This document shows, one piece after another, positions 6,527-18,075 of a stretch of 38,041 nt of DNA. The stretch is from Betaproteobacteria bacterium HGW-Betaproteobacteria-6 (lineage in GTDB: Bacteria > Pseudomonadota > Gammaproteobacteria > Burkholderiales > Rhodocyclaceae). The notes under the pieces are model-generated. The model ran no database searches. It was not told the DNA's origin and saw only the letters and a list, made by a program, of their open reading frames with translations. The DNA lies in the NCBI GenBank assembly GCA_002842145.1, contig PHCF01000058.1:1-38041 (forward strand). Direction: 5' to 3'. Position numbers and translations under genes: made by a program. Each line of letters starts with the position of its first letter. The stretch's first letter is position 1.

Positions 6527-7697
6527 AAGCCGACAGCCCGGTTTGCGCCCGACCGAGAATCAGCGCATGGACATCGTGCGTGCCCTCGTAGGTCGTCACC
6601 GATTCCAGATTGACCATGTGGCGAATCACCCCGAATTCATCGGAAATGCCGTTGCCGCCCAACATGTCACGGGCGTTGCGGGCGATTTCCAGGGCCTTGC
6701 CGGTGCTGTTGCGCTTCATCAGAGAGACCAGCTCCGGCGTCGCGCTGCCGTCGTCCATCATGCGGCCGAGGCGCAGCGCCCCTTGGATGCCCAGTGCGAT
6801 CTCGCCCTGCATGTCGACGAGCTTTTTCTGGATCAACTGTGTGGCGGCGAGCGGCCGGCCGAACTGCTGGCGGTCCAGCGTGTATTGCCGCGCCGTGTGC
6901 CAGCAGGCCTCTGCCGCACCGAGGGCGCCCCACGAAATGCCGTAGCGCGCCGAGTTGAGGCAGGTAAACGGACCTTTCAGACCGCTGGCCTTGGGCAACT
7001 GGTTTTCGGTCGGCACGAATACATCGTCCATGACGATGTCGCCGGTGATCGAAGCGCGCAGGCTGACCTTGCCGGAAATGACCGGCGCCGACAGGCCGGC
7101 CAAGCCCTTTTCAAGAATGAAGCCGCGCAAGGCGCCAGCGTCATCCTTGGCCCAGACGATGAAAATGTCGGCAATCGGCGAGTTGGTAATCCAGGTCTTG
7201 CGACCGGACAGCTTCCAGCCGCCCGGCACGCTGCGGGCGACGCTGGTCGCGCTGGCCGGATCGGAGCCGGAATCCGGCTCGGTCAGCCCGAAGCAGCCGA
7301 TCAACTCGCCCTTGCCGAGTTTCTTGAGGTATTTCTCTTTTTGCTCGTCGGAGCCGAATTCAAAAATCGGCAACATGACCAGCGAGGACTGCACGCTGAG
7401 CAGCGTCCGGTAGGCCGAGTCGACATACTCGACCTCGCGTGCGATCAGCCCGTAGGACACGTAATTCAGCCCGGCGCCGCCGAACTGTGGCGGCAAGGTG
7501 GCGCCAAGCAGGCCCATCTCGCCCATTTCGCGATAGATCGCCGGGTCCGTCGTCTCGTTGCGAAAAGCGTCGAGGATGCGCGGTTTGAGCGCCTTCTCGG
7601 CGAAATCGCGGGCGGCGTTGCGGACTTGCCGTTCATCGGCGGCCAGTTGGCTGTCGAGGAGGAAAGGGTCTGCCCAGTGGAAGGTCGTTTTCGGCAT
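6522..7697 (-). CDS. gcdH: Glutaryl-CoA dehydrogenase
   Basis: 391 residues, the usual GcdH length. It is an FAD enzyme that oxidises and decarboxylates glutaryl-CoA to crotonyl-CoA in lysine, tryptophan and (anaerobic) aromatic degradation. The GcdH-type start [13 protein letters not shown], the FAD-binding block [15 protein letters not shown] followed by [11 protein letters not shown], and the C-terminal [19 protein letters not shown] with catalytic base E371 support this over a general acyl-CoA dehydrogenase. The start is 4 bases after the bacteriohemerythrin stop, implying coupling, and no clear ribosome binding site is seen. The stop codon lies within repeat copy 2. Confidence 0.92.
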   Translation of the reverse strand: MPKTTFHWADPFLLDSQLAADERQVRNAARDFAEKALKPRILDAFRNETTDPAIYREMGEMGLLGATLPPQFGGAGLNYVSYGLIAREVEYVDSAYRTLLSVQSSLVMLPIFEFGSDEQKEKYLKKLGKGELIGCFGLTEPDSGSDPASATSVARSVPGGWKLSGRKTWITNSPIADIFIVWAKDDAGALRGFILEKGLAGLSAPVISGKVSLRASITGDIVMDDVFVPTENQLPKASGLKGPFTCLNSARYGISWGALGAAEACWHTARQYTLDRQQFGRPLAATQLIQKKLVDMQGEIALGIQGALRLGRMMDDGSATPELVSLMKRNSTGKALEIARNARDMLGGNGISDEFGVIRHMVNLESVTTYEGTHDVHALILGRAQTGLSAF

Positions 7698-7701
7698 GGG
7701 T

Positions 7702-8160
7702 TTATTTGAAGAAACGAGCGAACCAGCCTTTCGTTTCTTTCTTGGTCTCCTTTTCTTTAATAAGCGAGATCATATTCGTCTTCACCGCCGCGACATAGTC
7801 CGCATCGTCATGTTTGATGTGGCTGACCAGCCAGCGGGCAAGCATGTTGTGCAGTTCGACGCCGATTTCCTCGCCCAGATCGATGCGCTCCTGGTATTCG
7901 CCGACCTTGCGGGTGAACAACTCATGGACGCGCTTGTGCGCCTTGACGTACTGGTAGCCGGCGTCTTCCTGCAGGCTCTCTTCGAAGGCGAAATGCGACA
8001 GGGTGTAGGCCACGCAGGCATCGACGATTTCCCGGGTCTTGCGTTGGTCACCAACGGCATTGGCGGCTTCTAGCTTGTTGATGAATTCGACGATTTGCCG
8101 GTGTTGCTGGTCGATGACATTGATGCCGGTGTCAAGATCGGCTTTCCAGGTGATGGGCAT
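7702..8160 (-). CDS. Bacteriohemerythrin
   Basis: 152 residues, a four-helix bundle that binds O2 at a di-iron site. All ligands are visible in canonical spacing: H20 ([10 protein letters not shown]), H56 and E60 (SHFAFEES), H75 and H79 (HKRVHELF), H114 and D119 ([10 protein letters not shown]). The start [20 protein letters not shown] is typical of stand-alone bacteriohemerythrins, which also rules out the longer in-frame ORF. A Lys/Glu-rich tail ends in GWFARFFK. It could store or deliver O2, or sense it, in a microaerophile. It is upstream of and nearly fused to gcdH, an unusual pairing with no known functional link. Confidence 0.95.
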   Translation of the reverse strand: MPITWKADLDTGINVIDQQHRQIVEFINKLEAANAVGDQRKTREIVDACVAYTLSHFAFEESLQEDAGYQYVKAHKRVHELFTRKVGEYQERIDLGEEIGVELHNMLARWLVSHIKHDDADYVAAVKTNMISLIKEKETKKETKGWFARFFK

Positions 8161-8255
8161 GACGAGGCCTTTTTCGGGGGGCAAAAATGGCGTCGATTTT
8201 ATGACAAATATGAAAACATATGCCAGCGTCGTGCTGGTTGGCTGGCCCGCGGCCA

Positions 8256-8284
8256 ATAAAAACCCCGGACCAGGCCGGGGTTTG
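8256..8284 (-). terminator. Rho-independent terminator of proA
   Basis: On the minus strand a 9-bp perfect stem (AAACCCCGG / CCGGGGTTT) with a 6-base loop is followed by TTATT. It lies 18 bases past the proA stop and separates proA from the bacteriohemerythrin-gcdH pair. Confidence 0.85.
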
Positions 8285-8301
8285 CGGGAGCGGTTGGGGA
8301 A

Positions 8302-9558
8302 TCAGCCGCGTACGTGTCCGTCGCCCAGCACGATCCATTTCTGGCTGGTCAGCCCTTCGAGGCCGACCGGGCCGCGAGCGTGGATCTTGTCGGTGGAAAT
8401 GCCGATTTCGGCGCCCAGGCCGTATTCGAAACCATCGGCGAAGCGCGTCGAGGCGTTGATCATGACCGAGGCCGAATCGACCTCGCGCAGGAAGCGCATG
8501 GCCTTCGGATGGTTGTCGGTGACGATCGCTTCGCTGTGGTGCGACGAATACTTGTTGATATGGGCGATGGCTTCATCGATGCCGGCCACGACCTTGACTG
8601 AGATGATCGGCGCGAGGAATTCGGTGTAGTAATCGTCTTCCGTTGCCGCCACGGCGTTCGGCACGATGGCACAGGTTTCGGCGCAACCGCGAATCTCGAC
8701 ACCCTTTTCGGTCAGCATGTGGGCAATCGGCGGCAACAGCATGGGCGCCACGGAGCGGTCGATGAGCAGCGACTCGGCTGTGTTGCAGGTGCCGTAGCGC
8801 TGGGTCTTGGCGTTTTCGACGATTTTCAGTGCCTTGTTCGGGTCGGCTTCTTCTTCGAGGTAAACGTGGCAGTTGCCGTCGAGGTGCTGGATCATCGGCA
8901 CGCGGCACTCGGCCAGCAGGCGCGAGATCAGCCCCTTGCCGCCGCGCGGCACGATGACGTCGACGAATTCGCGCATGGTGATCAGTTCGCCGACGGCGGC
9001 GCGGTCGGTGGTGTCGATGACCTGCACGGCATCGGCCGGCAGTCCGGCGGCTTGCAGGCCTTCATGGACCAGCGCCGCGATGGCGCGGTTGGAGCGAATG
9101 GCTTCCGAGCCGCCGCGCAGGATGGCTGCGTTGCCGGATTTCAGGCACAGTGCCGCGGCATCGGCCGTGACGTTCGGACGTGCTTCGTAGATGATGCCGA
9201 TGACGCCGAGCGGCACGCGCATCTTGCCCACCTGGATGCCGGACGGCTGGTACTTGAACTCACCCATCTCACCGATCGGATCGGGCAGCGTGGCGACCTG
9301 CTCGACGCCGGCCGCCATGTTGTCGACGCCCTTTTCGCTCAGGGTCAGGCGGTCGAGCATGGCGGTTTCGAGTCCGGCGGCGCGGGCGGCAGCCAGGTCT
9401 TCCTGATTGGCGGCGATGAGCGCGGTTTTTTCGCGGCGGATGGCAGCAGCGATGGCGAGCAGGGCGGCGTTCTTTTCGGCGGTCGAGGCCGAGGCGACGC
9501 GACGCGAGGCTGCACGCGCCTGACGGCCGACTGTCTGCATGTAATGCTTGATATCCAT
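8302..9558 (-). CDS. proA: Gamma-glutamyl phosphate reductase
   Basis: 418 residues. ProA makes glutamate-5-semialdehyde from gamma-glutamyl phosphate with NADPH, the second step of proline synthesis. The aldehyde-dehydrogenase fold is complete: [20 protein letters not shown] in the cofactor domain, catalytic cysteine in [15 protein letters not shown], and the C-terminal [20 protein letters not shown]. The ATG at 9558 ([11 protein letters not shown]) is chosen with a moderate GAAGAA site. An in-frame codon at 9648 would place the promoter inside the gene. It has its own promoter and terminator and is monocistronic; proB is not next to it. Confidence 0.96.
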   Translation of the reverse strand: MDIKHYMQTVGRQARAASRRVASASTAEKNAALLAIAAAIRREKTALIAANQEDLAAARAAGLETAMLDRLTLSEKGVDNMAAGVEQVATLPDPIGEMGEFKYQPSGIQVGKMRVPLGVIGIIYEARPNVTADAAALCLKSGNAAILRGGSEAIRSNRAIAALVHEGLQAAGLPADAVQVIDTTDRAAVGELITMREFVDVIVPRGGKGLISRLLAECRVPMIQHLDGNCHVYLEEEADPNKALKIVENAKTQRYGTCNTAESLLIDRSVAPMLLPPIAHMLTEKGVEIRGCAETCAIVPNAVAATEDDYYTEFLAPIISVKVVAGIDEAIAHINKYSSHHSEAIVTDNHPKAMRFLREVDSASVMINASTRFADGFEYGLGAEIGISTDKIHARGPVGLEGLTSQKWIVLGDGHVRG

Positions 9559-9585
9559 GATGTTCTTCGGGCAGGGCAAAGAGAC

Positions 9586-9591
9586 ATTATA
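9586..9591 (-). promoter_or_regulatory. -10 box (TATAAT) of proA
   Basis: A perfect TATAAT on the minus strand, 27 bases upstream of the proA ATG. The -35 is weak (a GTTCCC-like hexamer at about the right distance). Confidence 0.55.
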
Positions 9592-9671
9592 GCGAGACAA
9601 ATAAACGGGAACTTCCAGAAGCGGGTAAACTCTTATCCGCAGTGACAATAGGGCTTTCCGTCGAGGACAAG

Positions 9672-9923
9672 ATGGCTGAAAAATTGATTTTGCCGACCGA
9701 AGTTAAGGTCTGCGCTACGTGTAGTTATTGGGATGGCGAACGGCAGGTTGATGCCGAGATGAAGCTGGTGGTCGTCAGTGAGGAATGTGCCGGCGAATGC
9801 CTGGTGCAGGAGAAGAGCAAGCCCGGCCTGCACGACGTGCGTCAGGAGCATTCCTGTATCTGGGAAGATCTGGAACCGGATACGCCGCCCGAGGACAGGG
9901 CCGCCGACAACAAGGCGGCTTGA
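9672..9923 (+). CDS. 83-aa Cys-rich protein of unknown function
   Basis: A small soluble acidic protein with five cysteines: C14 and C17 in [14 protein letters not shown]39 and C43 in [11 protein letters not shown], and C62 in HSCIWEDL. The paired CxxC and CxxxC motifs plus a late histidine-cysteine suggest a zinc or iron-sulfur site. A GAGG site lies 7 bases before the ATG, so 9672 is preferred over the upstream in-frame start. Its stop abuts the end of holA on the other strand with no gap. It shares an upstream region with proA. I do not recognise a named family. Confidence 0.75.
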   Translation: MAEKLILPTEVKVCATCSYWDGERQVDAEMKLVVVSEECAGECLVQEKSKPGLHDVRQEHSCIWEDLEPDTPPEDRAADNKAA

Positions 9924-10878
9924 TTATTTGATTGCGGTGAGGCGCAGGCCGAGCCGCAGGAATTCTTCCCAGATGTTGCCGTGACCGATGCCCTTGGCCA
10001 GTCGGTCGATTTTTCCGGCATGTTGCAACGCTGCTTCAAGCGTTGCGGTCGACAACCGCTGAAGTGCCTTTTTCACCGGGTTGGCGCGCGGCCCCCAGAC
10101 TTTCGCATCCTTGAGCAGCATGTCCACCGGCTTGCCGGCATCCATGCCGGCCCGAATGATGGTCTTCCTGCATCAGGCCGTCCAGCGTCCGCGCCAGACG
10201 GGCGATGTCGCCAGAGAGCAGGGCTTCGCGCAGGCCGTCGATGTCGTAGCGGGCAACGTTGAGCACGGCATCGCGGATTTGTGCCAGCGAGAGCTGGCCG
10301 GCCGGGTAGAGCAGGCCGAGTTTCTGGATTTCCTGATGGGCGGCGAGCAGATTGCCTTCGACCCGCTCGGCGATGAACTTCAGGCTTTCGAGGTCGGCGC
10401 TCTGCTGCTGACGGCGCAGGCGACCGGCGATCCAGCCCGGCAGTTCGGCCAGCGGCGGGGCCATGAGCTTGATGGCGACGCCGGCATTGACTAGCGCAGT
10501 GAACCAGGCAGCCTTTTCTTCGCGCCAGTCGAGTTCGGGCAGGGTGATGAGCAGCAGGTTGTCCATCGACAGGGTCTGGCACCACTGCTGCAGCGCCGCG
10601 CTGCCTTCCTTGCCGACCTTGCCGGTCGGTACGCGCAGGTCGATCAGCTTTTTATCGCCGAACAGCGACATGTTGCCGCCGGCGGCGAGCAATGTTCCCC
10701 AGTCGAATTGCGGCAGCACAGTGAGCACTTCGCGTTCGCTGTAGCCCTGCTGGCGCGCTTTTGCGCGGATGGCGTCGGCGGCTTCGATTACCAGTAGCGG
10801 GTCGTCGCCATACAGCACATAAAGCGGACGCAACTCGCGTTCGAGGTGGCCCGCCAGTTGTTCGCCCTTGAGCAGCAT
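9924..10878 (-). pseudogene. holA: DNA polymerase III delta subunit, broken by an internal deletion/frameshift
   Basis: HolA is the clamp-loader delta subunit that opens the beta clamp. The first 238 or so residues read normally (MLLKGEQLAGHLERELRPLY, then ...IDLRVPTGKVGK... and ...RTLDGLMQE). The frame then changes near 10160, and the C-terminal part continues in another frame as TIIRAGMDAGKPVDMLL... to GNIWEEFLRLGLRLTAIK, the normal HolA end. Summing the two gives about 317 residues against a usual 335-345, so roughly 15-25 residues of the linker before the collar domain are lost and the frame is shifted. As written, the product would end in about 40 unrelated residues. The start overlaps the lptE stop (TAATG). 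holA is essential in E. coli, so an assembly or sequencing fault is as likely as a real lesion. Confidence 0.82.
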
Positions 10879-11405
10879 TACTCGCTGTCTTCTGCCGCGT
10901 CGGGGTTTTTCGGCTTGATGATGCTCAGCCGGCGCATGATCTGGTTGACCAGGTCATTGTTCATGTCGCGCCAGAGCAGTCCTTCTTCGAGGTCCTTGGC
11001 GAGAATGTTTGAGTCGTCGAAGGAAATGTCGCGGGTCAGCGCCACCTCGTTGGGCGGAACCAGCACCTGCCCCTTCTGATTGACGACGCGGAAGCGGTAG
11101 GTCAGTTGCAGCCGGTATTCACGTACGCGGCCCTGGGCGTTGACGCTGAGGATGGTCTTCAGCCGGTTGTCGCTCAGTTGCTGGAAAATGGCATCGGCCG
11201 CCTTGGCGTCCTCGACGATCTCGGTGCTGCCGCTGGCGGTGATGTAGCGCTGCAGCCAGATGTTGACGTCAGCCGTGTCCGGCAGGGCTATGTACATCGT
11301 CTTGTAAGGCAGGTTGCCGCTGCCGACGCCACGCAGATGGAAGCCGCAGCCGGCAAGGGCGGCGGCGAGGACCAGAGCGAACAGCAGGCGGAGCGGCGTG
11401 CGCAT
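10878..11405 (-). CDS. lptE: LPS-assembly lipoprotein LptE
   Basis: 175 residues. LptE is an outer-membrane lipoprotein that plugs LptD and helps place lipopolysaccharide on the cell surface. A lipoprotein signal peptide ends in ALAGC with the lipidated C20, followed by GFHLRG, a hallmark of LptE. The rest is a beta/alpha domain with VREYRLQLTYRFRVVNQKG and a helical C-terminus. The ATG at 11405 gives a proper signal peptide. It starts 10 bases after the leuS stop and its own stop overlaps the holA start, matching the widely conserved leuS-lptE-holA order. Confidence 0.93.
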   Translation of the reverse strand: MRTPLRLLFALVLAAALAGCGFHLRGVGSGNLPYKTMYIALPDTADVNIWLQRYITASGSTEIVEDAKAADAIFQQLSDNRLKTILSVNAQGRVREYRLQLTYRFRVVNQKGQVLVPPNEVALTRDISFDDSNILAKDLEEGLLWRDMNNDLVNQIMRRLSIIKPKNPDAAEDSE

Positions 11406-11415
11406 GTGGCTTTCC

Positions 11416-14091
<2,676 letters not shown>

Positions 14092-14185
14092 TCATCGGTG
14101 ATGAGGGCAAGACAGGTCTGACGCCCGTGCTTGTCAGGGTTCTTTTTTGTTGACTTCCGAGGGGTGAAAACGCTCCCCAAGCGAT

Positions 14186-14263
14186 AAAAAGTGACCGGGG
14201 CGGGCTGATGCGGAGCCTGCACGCTCCGCATCAGCGGGGATCAACTTAACGTCGCCCGGTCAC
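14186..14263 (-). terminator. Two-tier hairpin terminator after the 116-aa gene
   Basis: An inner 13-bp perfect inverted repeat (14204-14216 with 14223-14235, loop of 6) is nested in an outer 9-bp stem GTGACCGGG / CCCGGTCAC (14191-14199 with 14255-14263). On the minus strand the outer stem is followed at once by TTTTT. The outer stem overlaps the stop codon of the 116-aa gene. It is much larger than an ordinary terminator. The remaining gap to leuS (14077-14185) holds nothing I can name. Confidence 0.65.
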
Positions 14264-14610
14264 GCCGCTTTTTTTTGCTGGCACATGCCTTCCCAGGTGT
14301 TTTGCCAGTAGCGGTATGCATTCTGGGTTGCTGCCAGGGAGAGCAGGGACATCCGGGACTGATGGCGCCACATCCAGGAAAGCTGGGGGGCGGGGGCGAG
14401 GTTGTAGGACTGCACGCTGCCGGCTTCGTCCTCGACGATGGCCAGGAAACGGTCGATGGCCAGACCCCAATAGGCGGAACCTTCGGTTTTGCCTGTGAGA
14501 TACTCGGCTTCGCTGACGGCGCGGCGCCACAGCTTGAGCGCCAGCTCGTCGCTGATGCCGGCCTTGCGGGCGATCCAGGGAAGGATCTTTGGGGCATTCA
14601 TGTTATTCAT
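14260..14610 (-). CDS. 116-aa protein of unknown function
   Basis: A soluble, mostly helical protein beginning MNNMNAPKILPWIARKAGIS. It contains several tryptophans and aromatic helices (ALKLWRRAVSEAEYL, AYWGLAIDRFLAIVED, NAYRYWQNTWEGMCQQ) and ends in Lys-Lys-Ala-Ala. There are no membrane segments or signal peptide. A GGAG site lies 8 bases before the ATG at 14610. The spacing of aromatic residues is phasin-like only in a loose sense, and I would not assign a function. It is transcribed away from uvrD and shares with it a 219-bp upstream region that holds a FadR/PdhR-type operator. It ends in a large terminator. Confidence 0.75.
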   Translation of the reverse strand: MNNMNAPKILPWIARKAGISDELALKLWRRAVSEAEYLTGKTEGSAYWGLAIDRFLAIVEDEAGSVQSYNLAPAPQLSWMWRHQSRMSLLSLAATQNAYRYWQNTWEGMCQQKKAA

Positions 14611-14777
14611 GCTGCTTCTCCTTTACTACGTGTAGCGGTAGCTACTGCTGTTAAGACTGCCTTGTGGGCTAATAGTTTTGGTGCACTGCAATATATTTTA
14701 GGCAAGTATACGTGTGCACTCGATTCCCGTCTGTGAAAAAATGCACGCGATTGTGGTTTTCGTTGTACAAACGCAAC

Positions 14778-14796
14778 TAATTGGTAAGACCAATTA
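14778..14796. promoter_or_regulatory. PdhR/LldR/FadR-type operator (TAATTGGT-AAG-ACCAATTA)
   Basis: A perfect 8-bp inverted repeat with a 3-base spacer that fits TGGT-N3-ACCA, the half-site pattern of FadR-subfamily GntR regulators. The E. coli PdhR box is ATTGGT-N3-ACCAAT. It lies 33 bases before the uvrD start in the uvrD/116-aa gap. A second small hairpin, CCGGGC-CGT-GCCCGG, follows at 14798-14812. Which gene is controlled is not known; the regulator is not in the window. Confidence 0.55.
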
Positions 14797-14829
14797 ACCG
14801 GGCCGTGCCCGGACTATTCCAGAGACTTC

Positions 14830-16974
14830 ATGTCCGATCTCCTTGCAAATCTAAATTCGCCGCAACTTCAAGCGGTTACCTTGCCTCCAGTCCATGCCTT
14901 GATTCTGGCTGGGGCCGGGAGTGGTAAGACCCGGGTGCTGACGACCCGCATTGCCTGGCTCATGTCGACCGGTCAAGTTGGGCCGCACGGCGTGCTGGCG
15001 GTGACCTTCACCAACAAGGCGGCCAAGGAGATGACGGCGCGGCTGTCTTCGCTGGTGCCGATCAATACGCGCGGCATGTGGATCGGCACTTTCCATGGCC
15101 TGTGCAACCGCCTGCTGCGGGCACATTACCGCGAGGCCGGGCTGCCGCAGACCTTCCAGATCCTCGATTCGGCCGACCAGCTGGCGATGGTCAAGCGGCT
15201 GCTCAAGAACCTCAACGTCGACGACGAGAAATACCCGCCGCGCGAGTTGTGCCACTTCATCAATGCCCACAAGGAGCAGGGCGTGCGGGCGGCGCAGGCC
15301 GAGGTTTACGACAATTACACGCAGAAGCGCGTCGATCTGTACGCCGAATACGAGAACCAGTGCAACCGGGAGGGCGTCGTCGACTTCGCCGAACTGCTGT
15401 TGCGCTGCTACGAATTGCTGCAGCGCAACGAACCTTTGCGCAAACACTACCAGGATCGCTTCCGTTACATCCTCGTCGATGAGGTGCAGGACACCAACAA
15501 GCTGCAGTACGCCTGGCTGAAATTGCTGGCCGGTGGCGGCGCCGTGGTCTTTGCCGTCGGCGACGACGACCAGAGCATCTACGCCTTCCGCGGCGCCGAA
15601 GTCGGCAACATGCGCGAATTCGAGCGCGATTACGCCGGTGACAATGTGATCCGGCTCGAACAGAACTACCGCTCGCACGGCAATATCCTGACGGCCGCCA
15701 ACGCCATCATCAAGAACAACCGCGAGCGCTTGGGCAAGAATTTGTGGACGGATGCCGGTGACGGCGAGCTGATCCGCGCCTTCGAGGCTTATTCCGATCT
15801 CGACGAGGCGCGTTTCGTCGTCGAGGAGATCCGCGAACTGGTCCGCGACGGCATTTCGCCGACGCAGATCGCCCTGCTTTACCGCTCCAACGCCCAGTCG
15901 CGCGTGCTCGAAAACGAGCTGTTCACGAAAAACGTGCCGTACAAGGTCTATGGCGGCCTGCGCTTCTTCGAGCGGCAGGAAATCAAGCACGCGCTCGCTT
16001 ACCTGCGCCTGCTTGGCAATCCGGACGACGATACGGCTTTCCTGCGCGTCGTCAATTTCCCGACCCGCGGCATCGGTGCCCGTTCGCTCGAAAACCTGCA
16101 GGCAACGGCGCATCAGACCAATTCCAGCCTGTACAACGCGGCGGCCTCGCTGAGCGGGAAGGCCGGGCAGACGGTCGGTGCCTTTATCAGGCTGATCGAG
16201 CAACTGCGGGTTGAAACGGAAGGCCTGCCGCTGCCCGAAATGGTCGAGCACGTCATCGAAAAATCCGGTCTGGCCCAGCATTACCGGACCGACAAGGAAG
16301 GCCAGGACCGGCTGGAGAATCTCGACGAACTGATCAATGCCGCCGCGACTTTCATCGATGACGAGGGCGCCATCGGCGAAGGCGGCGCGCTGGTGTCCTT
16401 CCTCACCCTGGCTTCGCTCGAAGCCGGCGAGCATCAGGCCGGCGAGGGCCAGGAGGCAGTGCAGCTGATGTCGGTGCATGCCGCCAAGGGGCTGGAGTTC
16501 GACGTGGTTTTCATCACCGGGCTGGAGCAGGGGCTGTTCCCGCACGAAAACTCAATCAACGCCGGCAAGGACGGTCTGGAGGAGGAGCGCCGGCTGATGT
16601 ACGTTGCGGTCACGCGCGCCCGTCGGCGCCTTTACGTGTCCTGCGCGCAGACCCGCATGTTGCACGGCCAGACACGCTATTGCGTGCCGTCCAGCTTCCT
16701 CGACGAAATTCCCGAGCAACTGTTGCTCAAGCTCAACAAGAAGGCGGCGCCAGCGGCGGCCTTCCCGGCTTTCGGCTCGTTCGGCGGCGGCTATGCCGAG
16801 CCGGTGGCGGCCGGTGGCCTGCGCATCGGGCAGACCGTCGAGCACGCCAAGTTCGGCATCGGCGTCATCGTGTCGACCGAAGGGCGCGGTGCCGATGCGC
16901 GCGTCCAGATCAACTTTGGCGGCAGCGGCATGAAGTGGCTGGCGCTCGAATACGCCAAGCTGACGCCGGTTTGA
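14830..16974 (+). CDS. uvrD: DNA helicase II, UvrD
   Basis: 714 residues, a superfamily 1A 3'-5' helicase for nucleotide excision and mismatch repair. Visible motifs are Walker A AGAGSGKT (residues 27-34), motif Ia VTFTNKAAKEM, Walker B ILVDEVQDTNKLQY, motif III GDDDQSIYAFRGA, motif IV LEQNYRS, motif V MSVHAAKGLEFDVVF and motif VI MYVAVTRARRRLY. The C-terminal GQTVEHAKFGIGVIV segment is the UvrD RNA-polymerase/UvrB-interaction type tail. It could be read as PcrA/Rep, but the length and tail favour UvrD. It has a weak GAGAC ribosome binding site. Repeat copy 3 follows the stop by 12 bases. Confidence 0.95.
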   Translation: MSDLLANLNSPQLQAVTLPPVHALILAGAGSGKTRVLTTRIAWLMSTGQVGPHGVLAVTFTNKAAKEMTARLSSLVPINTRGMWIGTFHGLCNRLLRAHYREAGLPQTFQILDSADQLAMVKRLLKNLNVDDEKYPPRELCHFINAHKEQGVRAAQAEVYDNYTQKRVDLYAEYENQCNREGVVDFAELLLRCYELLQRNEPLRKHYQDRFRYILVDEVQDTNKLQYAWLKLLAGGGAVVFAVGDDDQSIYAFRGAEVGNMREFERDYAGDNVIRLEQNYRSHGNILTAANAIIKNNRERLGKNLWTDAGDGELIRAFEAYSDLDEARFVVEEIRELVRDGISPTQIALLYRSNAQSRVLENELFTKNVPYKVYGGLRFFERQEIKHALAYLRLLGNPDDDTAFLRVVNFPTRGIGARSLENLQATAHQTNSSLYNAAASLSGKAGQTVGAFIRLIEQLRVETEGLPLPEMVEHVIEKSGLAQHYRTDKEGQDRLENLDELINAAATFIDDEGAIGEGGALVSFLTLASLEAGEHQAGEGQEAVQLMSVHAAKGLEFDVVFITGLEQGLFPHENSINAGKDGLEEERRLMYVAVTRARRRLYVSCAQTRMLHGQTRYCVPSSFLDEIPEQLLLKLNKKAAPAAAFPAFGSFGGGYAEPVAAGGLRIGQTVEHAKFGIGVIVSTEGRGADARVQINFGGSGMKWLALEYAKLTPV

Positions 16975-16986
16975 GTATTCCGGACG

Positions 16987-17025
16987 ATTGCTACGGTCAA
17001 CCGGGAAAAATGGCCCAAATTCAAA
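16987..17025 (+). repeat. 39-bp dispersed repeat, copy 3
   Basis: ATTGCTACGGTCAACCGG, then GAAAAATGGCC and CAAATTCAAA. It starts 12 bases after the uvrD stop and, by chance or not, lies in the same reading frame. The rest of the uvrD-qor gap holds only the GGAG site of the next gene. Confidence 0.9.
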
Positions 17026-17100
17026 TCGCCGGACGGTAGATCGCCGGCCGGCGCGGTGATAACCTCGTCGTTTCACAAAAACAAGCAGACGGAGATCACC

Positions 17101-18075
17101 ATGCCCCACGCCATTCGACTTCATCAAAACGGCGGCCCGGAAGTCCTGTCCTGGGAAGCCGTCGATCTGCCGGCGCCAGCTCCCGGGGAAGCGACGGTTC
17201 GCCACTTTGCCGTCGGCCTCAATTTCATCGACGTCTATCACCGCACCGGCCTCTACCCGGTCGCGCTGCCCTCCGGCATCGGCATGGAAGGCGCCGGTAT
17301 TGTCGAGGCGGTCGGCGAGGGTGTTGCCGATCTCAAGATCGGCGACCGCGTCGCCTATGCCGGCGGGCCGCTCGGCGCCTATGCCGAGGTGCGCAATATT
17401 CCGGCCCATCGCCTGCTCAAGCTACCCGACGCGATCTCGTTCGAAACCGGCGCCGCGATGATGCTGCAAGGCCTGACGGCGGCCTACCTGCTGCGCAAGA
17501 CTTACCGTGTCCAGCCGGGCGATGCCGTGCTGATCCAGGCTGCGGCCGGCGGTGTCGGGTTGATTGCCTGCCAGTGGGCGCGGGCGCTTGGCGCAACGGT
17601 GATCGGCACCGTCGGCTCACCGGCCAAGGCCGAACTGGCCAAGGCGCACGGCTGCCATCACGTGATCAACTACAGCACCGAGAATTTCGCCCAGCGCGTG
17701 CGCGAAATCACCAACGGCGAAGGCGTTGCCGTGGTCTATGACGGCGTTGGCAAGGATACCTTTGCCGGCTCGCTCGACAGCTTGCGGACCCGGGGCATGA
17801 TGGTTTCCTTTGGCAATGCTTCCGGCCCGGTACCGCCGCTCGACCTCATCGCGCTCTCGCAAAAGGGCTCGCTGTTCGTGACCCGGCCAACCCTGTTGCA
17901 CTACACCACGAAGCGCGAGGAACTCGTCGCCCTGGGCAGCGAGCTGTTCGATGTCGTCGTCTCCGGCCAGGTGAAAATCGAGGTCAATCAGACCTATGCC
18001 CTGAAGGATGCGGCGCAGGCGCACCGTGACCTCGAAGCGCGCAAAACAACGGGTTCCACCATCTTCCTCCCATGA
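17101..18075 (+). CDS. NADPH:quinone oxidoreductase (zeta-crystallin type)
   Basis: 324 residues of the medium-chain reductase fold without the structural zinc site. This family reduces quinones by one electron with NADPH. The start MPHAIRLHQNGGPEVLSWE and VGLNFIDVYHRTGLYP are QorA signatures. The cofactor loop is IQAAAGGVGLIACQWARALG, and YDGVGKDTFAGSLDSL follows it. A GGAG site precedes the ATG at 17101. Its TGA overlaps the ATG of the TAXI gene (ATGA), so the two are translationally coupled. The substrate is not known. Confidence 0.9.
   Translation: MPHAIRLHQNGGPEVLSWEAVDLPAPAPGEATVRHFAVGLNFIDVYHRTGLYPVALPSGIGMEGAGIVEAVGEGVADLKIGDRVAYAGGPLGAYAEVRNIPAHRLLKLPDAISFETGAAMMLQGLTAAYLLRKTYRVQPGDAVLIQAAAGGVGLIACQWARALGATVIGTVGSPAKAELAKAHGCHHVINYSTENFAQRVREITNGEGVAVVYDGVGKDTFAGSLDSLRTRGMMVSFGNASGPVPPLDLIALSQKGSLFVTRPTLLHYTTKREELVALGSELFDVVVSGQVKIEVNQTYALKDAAQAHRDLEARKTTGSTIFLP

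Noticed and set aside
6456-7709. 417-codon open frame on the plus strand
   Set aside because: Antisense to gcdH; low-complexity His/Arg/Ala-rich product typical of a shadow.
14851-16545. 564-codon open frame on the minus strand
   Set aside because: Antisense to uvrD and without recognisable domains.
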